Below are positions 24,593 through 34,182 of a stretch of DNA of 64,000 nt, piece by piece. Positions within the stretch are counted from its first letter, which is position 1; each line of letters begins with the position of its first letter. The position numbers were made by a program, and so were the translations under genes. The notes below the pieces were generated by a model that saw only the letters and a list, made by a program, of their open reading frames with translations, ran no database searches and had not been told where the DNA came from. Source of the stretch: CAVSIS01 sp963814875 (lineage in GTDB: Bacteria > Acidobacteriota > Thermoanaerobaculia > Thermoanaerobaculales > Sulfomarinibacteraceae); the NCBI GenBank assembly GCA_963814875.1, contig CAWFFJ010000017.1:62001-126000 (forward strand), given 5' to 3'.

Positions 24593-26101
24593 ATGAAGGT
24601 CCTTCCGCCGGTTCTGCTCGTGGACGGCCACACCGACGATCGTCGGCTCGCCGGCATCGTTCTCGAGCATGAGTTTGGCGAGCTCGATCTCAGCGAAGCC
24701 GGCGACGCCGCCGCGATTGCCGCCGCTCTGACCCAGAAGAAGTTCGGCCTTGCGATCATCGACCCGGACCTCGGGTTCATGGCCGCCGCGGACATCCTCC
24801 GAATGGTCGCGGAGACCCGCCCCGAGGCCGCGCTGGTCATCTTCACCCATGCCGTCGAGGAGTCGGTCGTTGCCGACGCGCTGCGTTTCGGCGCGGATGG
24901 CTTCGTCGAAAAGGGCAGCGGCGGTTTTCTGCGCCTTCCGGGGGCGGTACGCGCGGCGCTGTTCCGTGCCCGGCGCCGCCGCCTCGATGCGGTCCGCGAC
25001 GCACCCTACCGCAGGTTGGTCGAGGGTCTCCCCGTCGGCGTCTTCATCGCGACCGTGGATGGGGAGATCCTCGAGGCGAACCCTGCCCTCGCCGCAATCC
25101 TCGGGTTCGGCTCGGCGGAGGAGCTGACCCGGCGCCAGCTCGCGAGCTTCTTCGCCGACCGGCGCGAAGGGGAGGCGTGGCGCTTCCGGCTCGATGCGGC
25201 GTCCGCGGTCGGCAATCTCGAGGCAGCTCTGCAGCGCAGGGGCGGCGGCTCAGTGTGGGTGCGGCTGTCGACGTGGGTCGTCGAGGACGCGGCCTCGGGT
25301 GTCGTCCACCTTCATGGCACGGTGGAGGAGACCGCCACCTACCACGAGGCTCAGGAGGAGCTCGTGCGCCGGTCGGCGGCCCTGGCACGCTCGAACGCCG
25401 ACCTGGAGCAGTTCGCCTACGTGATCTCGCACGACCTCCAGCAGCCTCTCGGTGTGATCTCTCGTGCGCTCGACCTGGTGCCGGACGCCGACCGCGCGGC
25501 GCTCAGCGCCGAAGGAGGCGAGTGCCTTGACCACGCGCGTCGCGGCGCCGAAACTCTTCAGCGGATGGTTGATGCCGTTCTGGGCTACTCGAGGATCGAC
25601 ACCCGCGGCGGTCGCTTCGGCGTGGTCGACTGCGGACACGTGCTCGAGAAGGTGCGCGCGATGCTCGCCGACGATCTCGAGACAGCCGGGGCCGAGCTCA
25701 CCGCCGATCCGTTGCCGACCGTCGAGGGAGACGAGGCGCAGCTCGCACAGCTGCTGCAGAATCTGCTCTCCAACTCGCTGAAGTTCCGCGGCGCGGCGCC
25801 TCCGCGCATCCATGTCGGCGCCGAGCTGCGCGGCGATGAGTGGGTCCTGTCGGTGAAGGACAACGGTATCGGCGTCCCGCCCGAGGCGGCCGAACGGATC
25901 TTCGGTATGTTCCAGCGCCTGCACACCGACGCCGAAATCCCGGGCACCGGGATCGGCCTCGCGATCTGCCGCCGCATCGCCGCCCGCCATGGTGGCAGAA
26001 TCTGGGTGGAGTCCCGTCCCGGCGAGGGCGCGACCTTCAGGGTGACGTTGCCGCGCCGTGTGGCGGAACAGCCCGACGGGTCGGGAGGAGAGGAGCGATG
26101 A
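24593..26101 (+). CDS. REC-PAS-histidine kinase
   Basis: 502 residues. N-terminal receiver-like domain (1-120) with Asp58 in LAIIDPDLGF as possible phosphoacceptor; PAS domain (about 140-250, YRRLVEGLPVGVFIATVDGEILEANPA); HisKA with phospho-His in YVISHDLQQPLGVISRALD; HATPase with N-box LLQNLLSNSLKF, G1 DNGIGV and G2 GTGIGLAICRR. The H-box and catalytic half are like phytochrome-type and NtrY-like kinases. Its TGA overlaps the ATG of the GGDEF-EAL gene (ATGA), so the two are made together and the latter is the probable phosphorylation partner. Confidence 0.92.
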   Translation: MKVLPPVLLVDGHTDDRRLAGIVLEHEFGELDLSEAGDAAAIAAALTQKKFGLAIIDPDLGFMAAADILRMVAETRPEAALVIFTHAVEESVVADALRFGADGFVEKGSGGFLRLPGAVRAALFRARRRRLDAVRDAPYRRLVEGLPVGVFIATVDGEILEANPALAAILGFGSAEELTRRQLASFFADRREGEAWRFRLDAASAVGNLEAALQRRGGGSVWVRLSTWVVEDAASGVVHLHGTVEETATYHEAQEELVRRSAALARSNADLEQFAYVISHDLQQPLGVISRALDLVPDADRAALSAEGGECLDHARRGAETLQRMVDAVLGYSRIDTRGGRFGVVDCGHVLEKVRAMLADDLETAGAELTADPLPTVEGDEAQLAQLLQNLLSNSLKFRGAAPPRIHVGAELRGDEWVLSVKDNGIGVPPEAAERIFGMFQRLHTDAEIPGTGIGLAICRRIAARHGGRIWVESRPGEGATFRVTLPRRVAEQPDGSGGEER

Positions 26102-28203
26102 GCACCACCGAGCGACCCCCGGTCACGCTGCTGCTGGTCGAGGACAACCGGGAGGACGCCGAGCTCGTCCGGCTCGCCCTCGGGCGGGCGCGATCGGGAG
26201 CCTTCCAGATCGAGCATCGGGAGCGGCTCGCGACCGGTCTCGATCGCCTCGCCGAAGGCGGCATCGATGTGGTGCTGCTCGACTTTGCTCTGCCCGACAG
26301 CATCGGCCTCGAGACCTTCCGTGCCGTCCACGCCGCGTACCCTTCGATGCCGGTTATCGTGCTGACCTCTCTCGACGATGATCAGACAGCCATCATCGCG
26401 GTCGCCGAGGGTGCCCAGGACTACTTGGTCAAGCGACAGCTCACCTCGGGGCTGCTCGAACGGTCGATCCGTTATGCCATCGAGCGCACCCGTGCCGAGG
26501 TCGCGCTGCGCGCAAGTGAGCAGCGCTACGCCCTGGCGGCACGCGGCGCCAACGACGGAATCTGGGACTGGGACATCGATGCCGACCGCGTCCACCTGTC
26601 GCCGCGGTGGAAGGAGATTCTGGGCTACGGCGAGGACGAGATCGGTAACACCAACGAGAGCTGGATGACTCTGGTCCACCCCGACGATCTGCCGACCCTG
26701 CGCGCCGCCATCGAGAGCCACCGGGAGGGCAACGGCGTTCACCTCGAGGTCGAGCACCGCATGGTCGCCCGCGACGGGGGTGAGCGCTGGGTGATGACAC
26801 GGGGTGCGGCGGTGCGTGACGGAAGCGGGCGGGCGCTGCGAATCGCCGGCTCGATGACCGACATCACCGCCCGCAAGGTGGCCGAACAGCAGCTCCTTCA
26901 CGACGCGTTCCACGACGGGCTCACGGGGCTCGCGAACCGGGCCCTGTTCATCGACCGCCTCGGGCTCGCCATCGCAGGGCTGCCGCGCCGCCGCGACTCT
27001 CACTTCGCGGTGCTGTTCCTCGACCTCGACCAGTTCAAGACGGTCAATGACAGCCTCGGTCACGCGGCGGGGGACGAGCTGCTGATCACCCTCGCTCGAC
27101 GGCTCGAGAGGTTCGTGCGCCCGGGCGACACTGTCGCCCGCCTGGGCGGTGACGAGTTCGCGGTCCTGCTCACCGGAGCGGCCGAGGCGGGCGATGCGAT
27201 GTTGGTCGCCAAGAGGGTCCACGAGATCCTGGCCGATCCGTTCATGGTCAGGGACCATCAGGTGTGGGTGACGGCGAGCATCGGCATTGCGCTGTCCGCC
27301 ACCGGCGACTCGAGCCCTGAGGGGATCCTGCGTGACGCAGACATTGCGATGTACCGCGCCAAGGCAGCGGGCCGCGCCCGCTCCGAGGTCTTCGACCGCG
27401 ACATGCACTCGAGCGTTCTGCGCCTGCTCAAGCTCGAGAGCGACCTGCGCCGCGGGGTCGAGCGCGGCGAGTTCGTCATGCACTACCAGCCGATCGTGTC
27501 GCTCGCGACCGGGCGCATCGTCGGTTTCGAAGGTCTGGTGCGATGGCAGCATCCCGAGCGCGGACTGGTCCGTCCCGCCCAGTTCATCGCGGTCGCCGAG
27601 GAGACGGGCATCATCGTCCCGCTCGGCTGGTGGGTGCTCGAGGAGTCCTGCCGGCAGACCCGCCTGTGGCAGGAGGAGTTCCCCGCCGATCCACCGCTCG
27701 GCATCAGCGTCAACGTCTCGGGCCGTCTCTTCCTCCAGTCGGATGTCATCGTCCGCATGATGGAGATTCTCGAACGCACCAATCTGAATTCGGAGAGCCT
27801 GCGGCTCGAGGTCACAGAGAGTGTGGTCATGGACCACGGCGACCGGGTGATGGAGAACCTCCGCCAGCTGCGTGCGCTCGGCGTGAAGCTCGGGATCGAC
27901 GACTTCGGGACCGGCTACTCGTCGCTCGGTTACCTGCAGCGCTTCCAGTACGACGACGTCAAGATCGACCAATCCTTCGTCTCCAGCATGATCGAGGGGC
28001 CGGAGGCGACGACCATCGTCGAGTCCATCCTGTCGCTCGCCAACGGCCTCGGCATCGGCGTGATTGCGGAAGGCGTGGAGACCGCCGAGCAGGTCCGCCG
28101 GCTGCGGAGCCTGCACTGTCCCCACGGCCAGGGCTACTGGTTCGCCCGCCCCCTCGACGCCTCCGCCGCGGCGGAGCTCATCGCCTCGTCTCCGAGCTGG
28201 TAG
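26098..28203 (+). CDS. REC-PAS-GGDEF-EAL c-di-GMP turnover protein
   Basis: 701 residues. Receiver (1-125; VEDNREDAELV, phosphoacceptor in LLDFALPD), PAS (about 145-255, GANDGIWDWDIDADRVHLS), GGDEF (about 265-430; RLGGDEF intact and I-site RPGD intact), EAL (about 435-701; first motif reads FEGLVRW, EGL for EAL, then ESVVMDHG, DDFGTGYSSL, KIDQSFV, EGVET). Both cyclase and phosphodiesterase sites look usable. ATG 26098 is chosen because it overlaps the kinase stop; the frame is open further up inside the kinase gene. It should be the output of the upstream kinase. Confidence 0.93.
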   Translation: MSTTERPPVTLLLVEDNREDAELVRLALGRARSGAFQIEHRERLATGLDRLAEGGIDVVLLDFALPDSIGLETFRAVHAAYPSMPVIVLTSLDDDQTAIIAVAEGAQDYLVKRQLTSGLLERSIRYAIERTRAEVALRASEQRYALAARGANDGIWDWDIDADRVHLSPRWKEILGYGEDEIGNTNESWMTLVHPDDLPTLRAAIESHREGNGVHLEVEHRMVARDGGERWVMTRGAAVRDGSGRALRIAGSMTDITARKVAEQQLLHDAFHDGLTGLANRALFIDRLGLAIAGLPRRRDSHFAVLFLDLDQFKTVNDSLGHAAGDELLITLARRLERFVRPGDTVARLGGDEFAVLLTGAAEAGDAMLVAKRVHEILADPFMVRDHQVWVTASIGIALSATGDSSPEGILRDADIAMYRAKAAGRARSEVFDRDMHSSVLRLLKLESDLRRGVERGEFVMHYQPIVSLATGRIVGFEGLVRWQHPERGLVRPAQFIAVAEETGIIVPLGWWVLEESCRQTRLWQEEFPADPPLGISVNVSGRLFLQSDVIVRMMEILERTNLNSESLRLEVTESVVMDHGDRVMENLRQLRALGVKLGIDDFGTGYSSLGYLQRFQYDDVKIDQSFVSSMIEGPEATTIVESILSLANGLGIGVIAEGVETAEQVRRLRSLHCPHGQGYWFARPLDASAAAELIASSPSW

Positions 28204-28332
28204 CGGTCCGACTTCGAGACCCGCACCCGGCCCGGAGCTCAGGTGGCAGACTCGGTCCAGGAGCCGCCATGGAACCTCGGTGTTGCGACGCCGTATGAGT
28301 AGCTGGAGCCAGGGGCACTCACGGGAGGTGTC

Positions 28333-28833
28333 ATGCGCCGAACCAACGAAACCACGCTCGTAGCCGGCGCCGCGAGCGCGTCCAGGCGAGTCGTCATGTC
28401 GACCGTGGCGGTCTGCCTCCTCTTCGGGTTGGTTCCGTACGCGAAGGCCCAACCGCCCGTGGATCGCGCCGCACTCGAAGTGCAGCTCAAAGCAACCGAG
28501 ACAGCGTTCGCGAAGACCATGGCGGACCGTGACCTGAAGGCGTTCGCCGCGTTGCTCGCCGACGAAGCAGTTTTCTTCGGCAGCCGTGGCCAGCTGCGAG
28601 GCAAGGACGCTGTTGCCGCCGGATGGGCCCGCTTCTTCGAGGGGCCGGACGCGCCGTTCTCCTGGGTGCCTGAGGAGCTTGAAGTGCTCGACTCCGGCAC
28701 TCTCGGTCTCACCAGCGGTCCCGTCTTCGACCCCGAGGGCAACCGTATCGGTACCTTCAACTCGGTGTGGCGACGCGACGGCGACCGGTGGAAGATCGTG
28801 TTTGACAAGGGCTGCCCACCCTGCACGCCGTGA
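28333..28833 (+). CDS. Secreted DUF4440/SnoaL-like protein
   Basis: 166 residues. A long N-terminus with a signal segment (about 21-40, VMSTVAVCLLFGLVPYAKAQ) and then an NTF2-like cone fold: LEVQLKATETAFAKTMADRDLKAFAALLADEAVFFGSRGQLRGKDAV, ending with VWRRDGDRWKIVFDKGCP. This is the DUF4440 pattern. Substrate binding or enzymatic activity cannot be inferred. ATG 28333 has a GGGAGG site. The terminal GCPPC may form a disulfide. Confidence 0.85.
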   Translation: MRRTNETTLVAGAASASRRVVMSTVAVCLLFGLVPYAKAQPPVDRAALEVQLKATETAFAKTMADRDLKAFAALLADEAVFFGSRGQLRGKDAVAAGWARFFEGPDAPFSWVPEELEVLDSGTLGLTSGPVFDPEGNRIGTFNSVWRRDGDRWKIVFDKGCPPCTP

Positions 28834-29203
28834 GCCATCACTGAACGCGAGACGTGAGACGCAAGAAGCGAGATGTAGGGGTGGAGCTTGTCTCCGCCCG
28901 ATTCCCTCATCGCACGCAGCGTGCCGGACCTGACGCGCATTCCCACAGCCAGCGTGCAACCGGTAGCAGGGGAATGTTGAAACGCTAAGAACGCTAAGAG
29001 GATGCGGAAAAGCGCAAGTAGTCCTTGCGATGGCGACTGCCATGACGGTCACCACCGGCAGGCCCGGCAGGCGCGGCCGCGTAACACTCCGAGTTGGCCT
29101 CCTGCCCTGACCTTAGCGTCCTTCGCGTGCGTGGCGGTTCAAACCCTCACGCGCGGTCCCAGAGCGAACATGCAGCCCGACCGCGCGGCTCAGGAATGGC
29201 AGG
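28834..29203. repeat. Gene-free stretch with repeated motifs
   Basis: 28872-28899 is the second copy of the 28-bp stem-loop. AACGCTAAG is repeated in tandem at 28981-28998, and an inverted, weaker version (CTTAGCGTCCTTCGCGT) stands at 29112-29128. The same CTTNGCGTC flavour recurs at 58.79-58.95 kb. I see no gene here. Confidence 0.6.
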
Positions 29204-29584
29204 CTACCCTTGGCGCTGGAGGAGGACCGGGCCGCTGCCGCGCAGGACGAGCTGGTCGACCGAGTCGAGCAGGGCGTCGAGGTCGAATCCCAGGGCGCGG
29301 CGGGGGTAGGGCGCGAGCAGCTCCCGGGTGCGCGCGGCGATCTCCCGCGCTCCGCGAAGCTGGCGGGACTGCCGAGCGCAGACCGCGGTGAGGGCGTTGG
29401 CGAGACCCTGGTAGAACGGCCGGTGGGCGTCCGTGGCCTCGCGCCACAGGTCCTCGACCATCTCTTGAGCGTCGTCGAATCGTCCGACCTGGACCAGCAG
29501 CTCGAAGCGCAGCAGCGCAATCCGATCGGCCTCTTCGAGGTGTCGGCGGTCGGGCGGCAGGCGGGCAGGATCCATCACGGCCAC
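29204..29584 (-). CDS. DUF309 domain protein
   Basis: 126 residues, mostly helical, with the DUF309 pattern RFDDAQEMVEDLWREATDAHRPFYQGLANALTAV followed by RGAREIAARTRELLAPYPRRALGFDLDALL. The usual HE pair of FExHE is replaced by AQE. Family function is unknown. The likely start is GTG 29584, because a TAGACT -10 (29594-29599) lies 9 bases upstream and there is no ribosome site; ATG 29575 is the alternative. Divergent from the membrane-protein gene at 29634. Confidence 0.8.
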   Translation of the reverse strand: MAVMDPARLPPDRRHLEEADRIALLRFELLVQVGRFDDAQEMVEDLWREATDAHRPFYQGLANALTAVCARQSRQLRGAREIAARTRELLAPYPRRALGFDLDALLDSVDQLVLRGSGPVLLQRQG

Positions 29585-29633
29585 GGTCTACCGAGTCTAC
29601 AGAGACCGGGCCGTCCCTGTAGACTGCCGCTCG
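29585..29633. promoter_or_regulatory. Divergent promoters, both placed for leaderless mRNAs
   Basis: Two TGTAGACT elements face outward: minus strand 29594-29599 (TAGACT) with GTG start 9 bases on, and plus strand 29620-29625 with ATG start 8 bases on. Neither start has a ribosome-binding site. The whole region is 49 bp. Confidence 0.5.
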
Positions 29634-31340
29634 ATGCGCGACAAGCTGAGCTTCATGGCCGCCGGCGCGGTGCTGCTGACTGCGATGGTGGTCCTGCCCG
29701 GCGGCGCGCCGTTCTCGATTGACGCGGGCGCGAAGACGCTCCAGACGCTGGCCTTTGCTCGCGATCATGGCTGGCCGCGGCCGATTCCCTACCCGGCCGC
29801 CGCGCTCGATCCGGACGGGAGGTTCCTGCCGCCGTTTCTGGTTCCTGCCAGCGGAGGTGCGGCGTCCGTCTACCCGGTGCTGTTCCCGCTCGCTGCGGCG
29901 CCCCTCGCGCTCGTGGGCGGAGTCGGAGCGCTCAAGGCGCTGCCCTTCGTAGCCGGTCTCGCGACAGCCTGGATGGTCGGGTTGCTCGTGCGCAGGCTCA
30001 CCGGCGGAGGATCCCCCGCACCGCCGGCAGCGATCGTGCTCCTTGCCACGCCGCTCGCGTTCTACTCGCTCACTTTCTGGGAGCAGACGCTCGCGGCGCT
30101 GCTCGTCCTGGCCGCGCTGCTGCTCGTGATCGGACGGGTCGAAACGGAGCCGCTCGGAGCGCCGGTTCGGTGGGCGGGCGCCGGTGCCCTGCTCGGCCTC
30201 GCGTGCTGGGTTCGCACCGAGCTCCTCGTGCTGGTCCCACTGGTGCTTGCCGTTCCGCTGCTCCTGGATCGCTGGGCGGGCCTCCGTGCGGCGCTGACCG
30301 GCGGCGGGGGCGCGGCCGCCGGAGCGCTTGCCGGTGCGGTCGTGCAACGGCTGACCCTCGGCGTGTGGCTGCCGCTCCACCTCGTCTATCACACGGCGCC
30401 GTTCGCCCGAGGCGGCCACCTGCTCGACGAGCGCATCGCGACCTTCTTCGGCACGATGACTCCCGATCCGGTCACAGCCGTCGCCTCGCTCGTGTGGGTC
30501 GCAGCACTGCTGGTGGCACTCGGCCCGTTCGCGCACGCCTCGAATGTGTCCCGAGCCCTGGGTGTGATCGCCGTCGTTGCCGCTGTCGCGGCTGCGTTGG
30601 TCGCACCGGGTCTGCGCTGGCTCGCCGGTGTGCGGCCGACGGAAGCGTTTCCTTTTGCCGCGCCGGCCGCGACGTGGATCCTGCTCGCGCCGCTGCCGTT
30701 GGCGATCGCTGCGCGTCCCGAGAGAGTGCGGGACCGGCGATGGCAGATCGTCGCGCTGCTCGCGCTCCTTTTCGTCGTTGCTGTCAGTCTCGCCAAACCC
30801 GCCCGCAGCCCGGAGTGGGGCCACCGCCTGCTGCTGCCGTCCGTGCTCATGGCGACCGCGGCGCTGCTGGCGCTCGAGCCGATCTCGGTGAGGGCGCCGA
30901 GGTGGCTGCGCACCACGTCGCTGGCGGCGTTGGCAGCCGCCCTCCTGGTGCAGGCGGGTGGGGTCGCGCTCCTCGGCCACGGCGTCGCCACCCACGCCGG
31001 TCTCGTCCGCGCGGTGCTGGGCTCAACCGCTGCCGGCGAGGTGATCATCACCGACACCGCGATGCTGCCCCTCGGTGCTGGAGCCGACTTCGCCAGCCGC
31101 CGATTCCTGTTCTGCGCGTCGGACGGGGCGTTCGCCCAAGCGCTGGGAAGGCTCTCCGCAATTGGCGAGGCGGGTTTCGCGTTCGCCTCCGTGAAAGGCC
31201 TCGCCCAGGTCTCACTCGATCCGGGCGCTACGTTGGATACTGCGGGCAGGTTGTGGCGTCGGGCGGATCACCAGGTCATGGTGGTCGGCGGCGCGAGCCT
31301 GACGATCGAGCACTACATGAGTGATAGAGAGCCGCCGTGA
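29634..31340 (+). CDS. Polytopic membrane protein, probably a GT-C-type glycosyltransferase
   Basis: 568 residues with about ten hydrophobic spans in the first 450, then a soluble tail. The loop after span 1 (DAGAKTLQTLAFARDHGWPRPIPYPAAALDPDGRFLPPF) has acidic residues where GT-C enzymes bind lipid-phospho-sugars, and its order of spans is like the PMT/ArnT group. The call rests on topology and on the operon with an UDP-galactopyranose-mutase-like FAD enzyme and a GT2 enzyme; no diagnostic motif proves it. Its TGA overlaps the next GTG (GTGA). Confidence 0.6.
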   Translation: MRDKLSFMAAGAVLLTAMVVLPGGAPFSIDAGAKTLQTLAFARDHGWPRPIPYPAAALDPDGRFLPPFLVPASGGAASVYPVLFPLAAAPLALVGGVGALKALPFVAGLATAWMVGLLVRRLTGGGSPAPPAAIVLLATPLAFYSLTFWEQTLAALLVLAALLLVIGRVETEPLGAPVRWAGAGALLGLACWVRTELLVLVPLVLAVPLLLDRWAGLRAALTGGGGAAAGALAGAVVQRLTLGVWLPLHLVYHTAPFARGGHLLDERIATFFGTMTPDPVTAVASLVWVAALLVALGPFAHASNVSRALGVIAVVAAVAAALVAPGLRWLAGVRPTEAFPFAAPAATWILLAPLPLAIAARPERVRDRRWQIVALLALLFVVAVSLAKPARSPEWGHRLLLPSVLMATAALLALEPISVRAPRWLRTTSLAALAAALLVQAGGVALLGHGVATHAGLVRAVLGSTAAGEVIITDTAMLPLGAGADFASRRFLFCASDGAFAQALGRLSAIGEAGFAFASVKGLAQVSLDPGATLDTAGRLWRRADHQVMVVGGASLTIEHYMSDREPP

Positions 31341-32761
31341 GCCGCCCGCGGCTGGTTGTGCTCGGTGCGGGACCGGCCGGGCTCGGGGCAGCCTGGCGCG
31401 CCGCGACGCGGGGCCTGGCCGACGTCACGGTCGTCGAGCGCGCTCCCGCGGTTGGAGGCAACGCCGGTTCATTCGAGCTCGAGGGGCTGCGGGTCGACTA
31501 CGGCAGCCATCGGCTCCATCCGGCGTGCCCATCGGAGATCCTCGCGGATCTGCGCAGCCTGCTCGGCGACGACCTGCTCGACCGTCCCCGCCACGGTCGC
31601 ATCCGGCTTCAAGGCAGTTGGATCCACTTTCCGTTGCGCCCGCTCGATCTGGCGCTGCGGCTGCCGCCGCGCTTTGCTCTCGGCGCTGCAGCGGATGCGG
31701 CCCGACGGGTGGTCGTCCGGCCCGCGCAGACTCACATCGACGCCAGCTTTGCGACCGTGCTTCGAGCCGGGTTGGGCCGCACCATGGCCGAGGCGTTCTA
31801 CTTCCCGTTTGCGCGCAAGATCTGGGGCGTCGAGCCGAGCGATCTCGAAGCGGAGCAGGCGAGGCGCCGGGTCTCGGCCGGCTCTCCCGGTCGGCTCGTT
31901 GCCAAGGCGTTGTCCTCGCTGCCCGGCCTGCGGCGACCGGGTGCAGGCCGTTTCTACTACCCCCGGCGAGGCTTCGGCCAGATCGCGGAGGCCTACCTCG
32001 AGGCGGCGCGCCGGCAAGGGGTCACGGTGCTGCTCGGCGCCGAGGTCCGGCGGGTGGAAGGCGGTCCGGAGGGCTGCGAGGTGGTCGCGGTCGGTCGCGA
32101 CGGGGAGATCCGCATCGTCGCTGATCGCGTGTGGTCGACGATCCCCGTCACAGCGCTTGCCCGTGCGCTCGCGGTTCAGGCGCCCTCGAGCGCGCTGGCC
32201 GCCGCCGACCAGCTTCGCTTCCGTGCCATGGTCCTGGTCTACCTGGTGCTCGAGAGTGATCGGTTCAGCTCCTTCGATGCGCACTACTTTCCCGAGCCGG
32301 AGGTGGCCATGAGCCGGCTCTCGGAGCCCAAGAACTATGCGGCAGGGGAGGGCCCGCAGGACCTGACCGCGCTGTGTGCGGAGCTGCCGTGCCAAGTCGG
32401 AGACGAGGTGTGGACAGCCGACGACGACGACCTCGCCCGTCGGGTCGTGGACGGGATGACGGCGACCGGCCTCGAGCTCGGAGCACCGCTGCGCAGGGTC
32501 GCCGTGCGCCGCCTTCCCCAGGCCTACCCGGTCTACCGGCGAGGTTCGCTCGCCGGCTTCTCGCACCTGGATGAGTGGTTGGAGCGAATGCCCTGGCTGC
32601 TCAGCTTCGGCCGGCAGGGCCTTTTCGCTCACGACAACACCCATCACACCCTGGCGATGGCCTACGCGGCGGTGGACTGCCTCGCTCCGGACGGCGGTTT
32701 CAACCACGAGCGGTGGCGCCGCCACCGCAGGGAGTTCCTGAACCACGTGGTCGAGGACTGA
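31337..32761 (+). CDS. FAD-dependent oxidoreductase, HemY/UDP-galactopyranose-mutase-like
   Basis: 474 residues. N-terminal dinucleotide motif LVVLGAGPAGLGAAWRAATRG and VVERAPAVGGNAGSF, then VDYGSHRLHPACPSEI, which is close to the histidine-containing substrate loop of UDP-galactopyranose-mutase-like and lipid-linked-sugar enzymes. FYFPFARKIWG and FYYPRRGFGQIAEAYLEAA are typical of this clade. The C-terminus keeps FAHDNTHHTLAMAYAA. It is coupled to the upstream membrane protein and followed by a GT2 gene, which supports a role in making a cell-surface glycan or glycolipid. Exact reaction unknown. Confidence 0.8.
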   Translation: MSRPRLVVLGAGPAGLGAAWRAATRGLADVTVVERAPAVGGNAGSFELEGLRVDYGSHRLHPACPSEILADLRSLLGDDLLDRPRHGRIRLQGSWIHFPLRPLDLALRLPPRFALGAAADAARRVVVRPAQTHIDASFATVLRAGLGRTMAEAFYFPFARKIWGVEPSDLEAEQARRRVSAGSPGRLVAKALSSLPGLRRPGAGRFYYPRRGFGQIAEAYLEAARRQGVTVLLGAEVRRVEGGPEGCEVVAVGRDGEIRIVADRVWSTIPVTALARALAVQAPSSALAAADQLRFRAMVLVYLVLESDRFSSFDAHYFPEPEVAMSRLSEPKNYAAGEGPQDLTALCAELPCQVGDEVWTADDDDLARRVVDGMTATGLELGAPLRRVAVRRLPQAYPVYRRGSLAGFSHLDEWLERMPWLLSFGRQGLFAHDNTHHTLAMAYAAVDCLAPDGGFNHERWRRHRREFLNHVVED

Positions 32762-32806
32762 GCTGTGCTGGTTGCGTCGGGCGGTCCGACCGGGAAGAAT
32801 GGCGAC

Positions 32807-33664
32807 ATGAAGGTCAGTGTAGTGGTGCCCTGCTACGACGAGGCCGGCTCGGTTGGCGAGACGCTGCGCCGGTTGGCCGCTGCGGTCGGCGGGGAAACCG
32901 AGATTGTGGTGGTCGATGACGGCTCACGGGACGGCTCGGCGGCGGCGGCGGAAGAGGCGGCGGTCGGCCTCGACAATGTGAGGGTGCTCCGGCACGACAG
33001 CAATCTCGGCTACGGTGCCGCGCTCAAGACAGGCATTCGCGCCACGTCCGGAGACCTCGTGGTGATCGTGGACGCCGACGGCACCTACCCGGTCGAGCGC
33101 ATCCCCGAGCTCGTCCGTGCCGCGGCGGATGCCGACATGGTGGTCGGCAACCGCTTCGCCGCGGGCCCCGTCGGGCCGCTCGCGCGTCGACTTCCGCGAG
33201 CGCTCCTGCGCCGCTACGTCTCGTGGCTCGTGAAGCGTCCGGTACCGGACATGAACTCCGGGCTTCGCGCCATGCGCCGGGAAGTGCTCCAGCGGTACCT
33301 CCACATGCTCCCCGACACGTTCAGCTTCACTACCTCGATCACGGTCATCATGATGCGCCGAGGCTACCGAGTTTGCTTCGTACCGATCGAGTACCACGAG
33401 CGCGTCGGCTTGTCGAAGATCCGTCCGCTACGCGACACAGTCCGATTCGTCCAGGTCATCGTCCGCACCGGCGCCTACTTCGCCCCAATGCGGGTGTTCG
33501 CGCCGGTGGTCGCGCTCCTGCTCGCGTTGTCGGCGGCGAGCCTGACCCGTGATGTGGTCATCGAGCGCAACCTCACCGACACGACGGTCCTGCTGCTGCT
33601 GTTCACGCTCCACGCCGGGCTGCTGGCGCTGCTCGGCGACATGATCGACAAACGCACGCAGTGA
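32807..33664 (+). CDS. GT2 family glycosyltransferase, DPM1-like, two membrane spans
   Basis: 285 residues. GT-A fold opening with VSVVVPCYDEAGSVGETL, VVVDDGSRDGS and the metal site IVDADGTYP (DAD); then MNSGLRAM and FTTSITVIMMRRGYRV as in polyprenyl-phosphate sugar synthases. Two C-terminal spans (about 230-250 and 258-278) anchor it. ATG 32807 gives the family start; an earlier GTG at 32765 adds 14 residues without homology. It should transfer a sugar from a nucleotide donor to a lipid phosphate that the upstream GT-C-like protein could use. Confidence 0.9.
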   Translation: MKVSVVVPCYDEAGSVGETLRRLAAAVGGETEIVVVDDGSRDGSAAAAEEAAVGLDNVRVLRHDSNLGYGAALKTGIRATSGDLVVIVDADGTYPVERIPELVRAAADADMVVGNRFAAGPVGPLARRLPRALLRRYVSWLVKRPVPDMNSGLRAMRREVLQRYLHMLPDTFSFTTSITVIMMRRGYRVCFVPIEYHERVGLSKIRPLRDTVRFVQVIVRTGAYFAPMRVFAPVVALLLALSAASLTRDVVIERNLTDTTVLLLLFTLHAGLLALLGDMIDKRTQ

Positions 33665-33721
33665 TGACCTCTCGACAAAGACGCGGTGCTGACGCATAGT
33701 GTTCGACTGGATGCGAAGTTG

Positions 33722-34114
33722 ATGCGACGCAAGATCACCGCTTGCACCGACCGCCGCCGCGCCAATGCGGCGTCCTGGGTTGTCGTTGCGCTCATGCTCG
33801 CGGCGCTCGCGTCATCCTCACAGGCTCTGACACCACCGCCCAATGTGCAGGCCTCGCTGGTGGCCCCGGCGGGTAGCCCGGCCCTTCCGGCGAGGGTCGA
33901 GCACGATCCGGGTATCGAACCGCAGCCGTTCGCGAGACCGAACCCGCAACGAGAATCTGACAACAGCCTTGCTGCATGGTTGGGAGGCTCGGGTCGGGAG
34001 CCCGCGGGCGCTCTGCCGACCCTGCTGCCGGTTCGTCCACGTGCCGCGAGGTCCCGCGACGGCGCCGTGTGGCGGGTCGGCTTCGGCTGGCGCGCACCCC
34101 CAGTCCGCGTCTGA
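33722..34114 (+). CDS. Hypothetical small secreted protein
   Basis: 130 residues from ATG 33722, not recognised. After a charged start (MRRKITACTDRRRANAAS) comes one hydrophobic segment (WVVVALMLAALASSSQALT) like a signal peptide, then a proline/alanine-rich, low-complexity tail. Codon usage is like the neighbours. The start is not backed by a strong ribosome site. It could be a real exported protein or a chance frame. Confidence 0.4.
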   Translation: MRRKITACTDRRRANAASWVVVALMLAALASSSQALTPPPNVQASLVAPAGSPALPARVEHDPGIEPQPFARPNPQRESDNSLAAWLGGSGREPAGALPTLLPVRPRAARSRDGAVWRVGFGWRAPPVRV

Positions 34115-34182
34115 GTACGTCCTCTCTGTTTCCAGGTGTGCTTCGAATCAGGACCGCGCAGCGCGTGGTCCGGGAGGTGTGT

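Noticed and set aside
25585..29055. Very long minus-strand open frame under the signalling genes
   Set aside because: It is the shadow of well-supported plus-strand genes with clear domains. Its own product has no recognisable fold.
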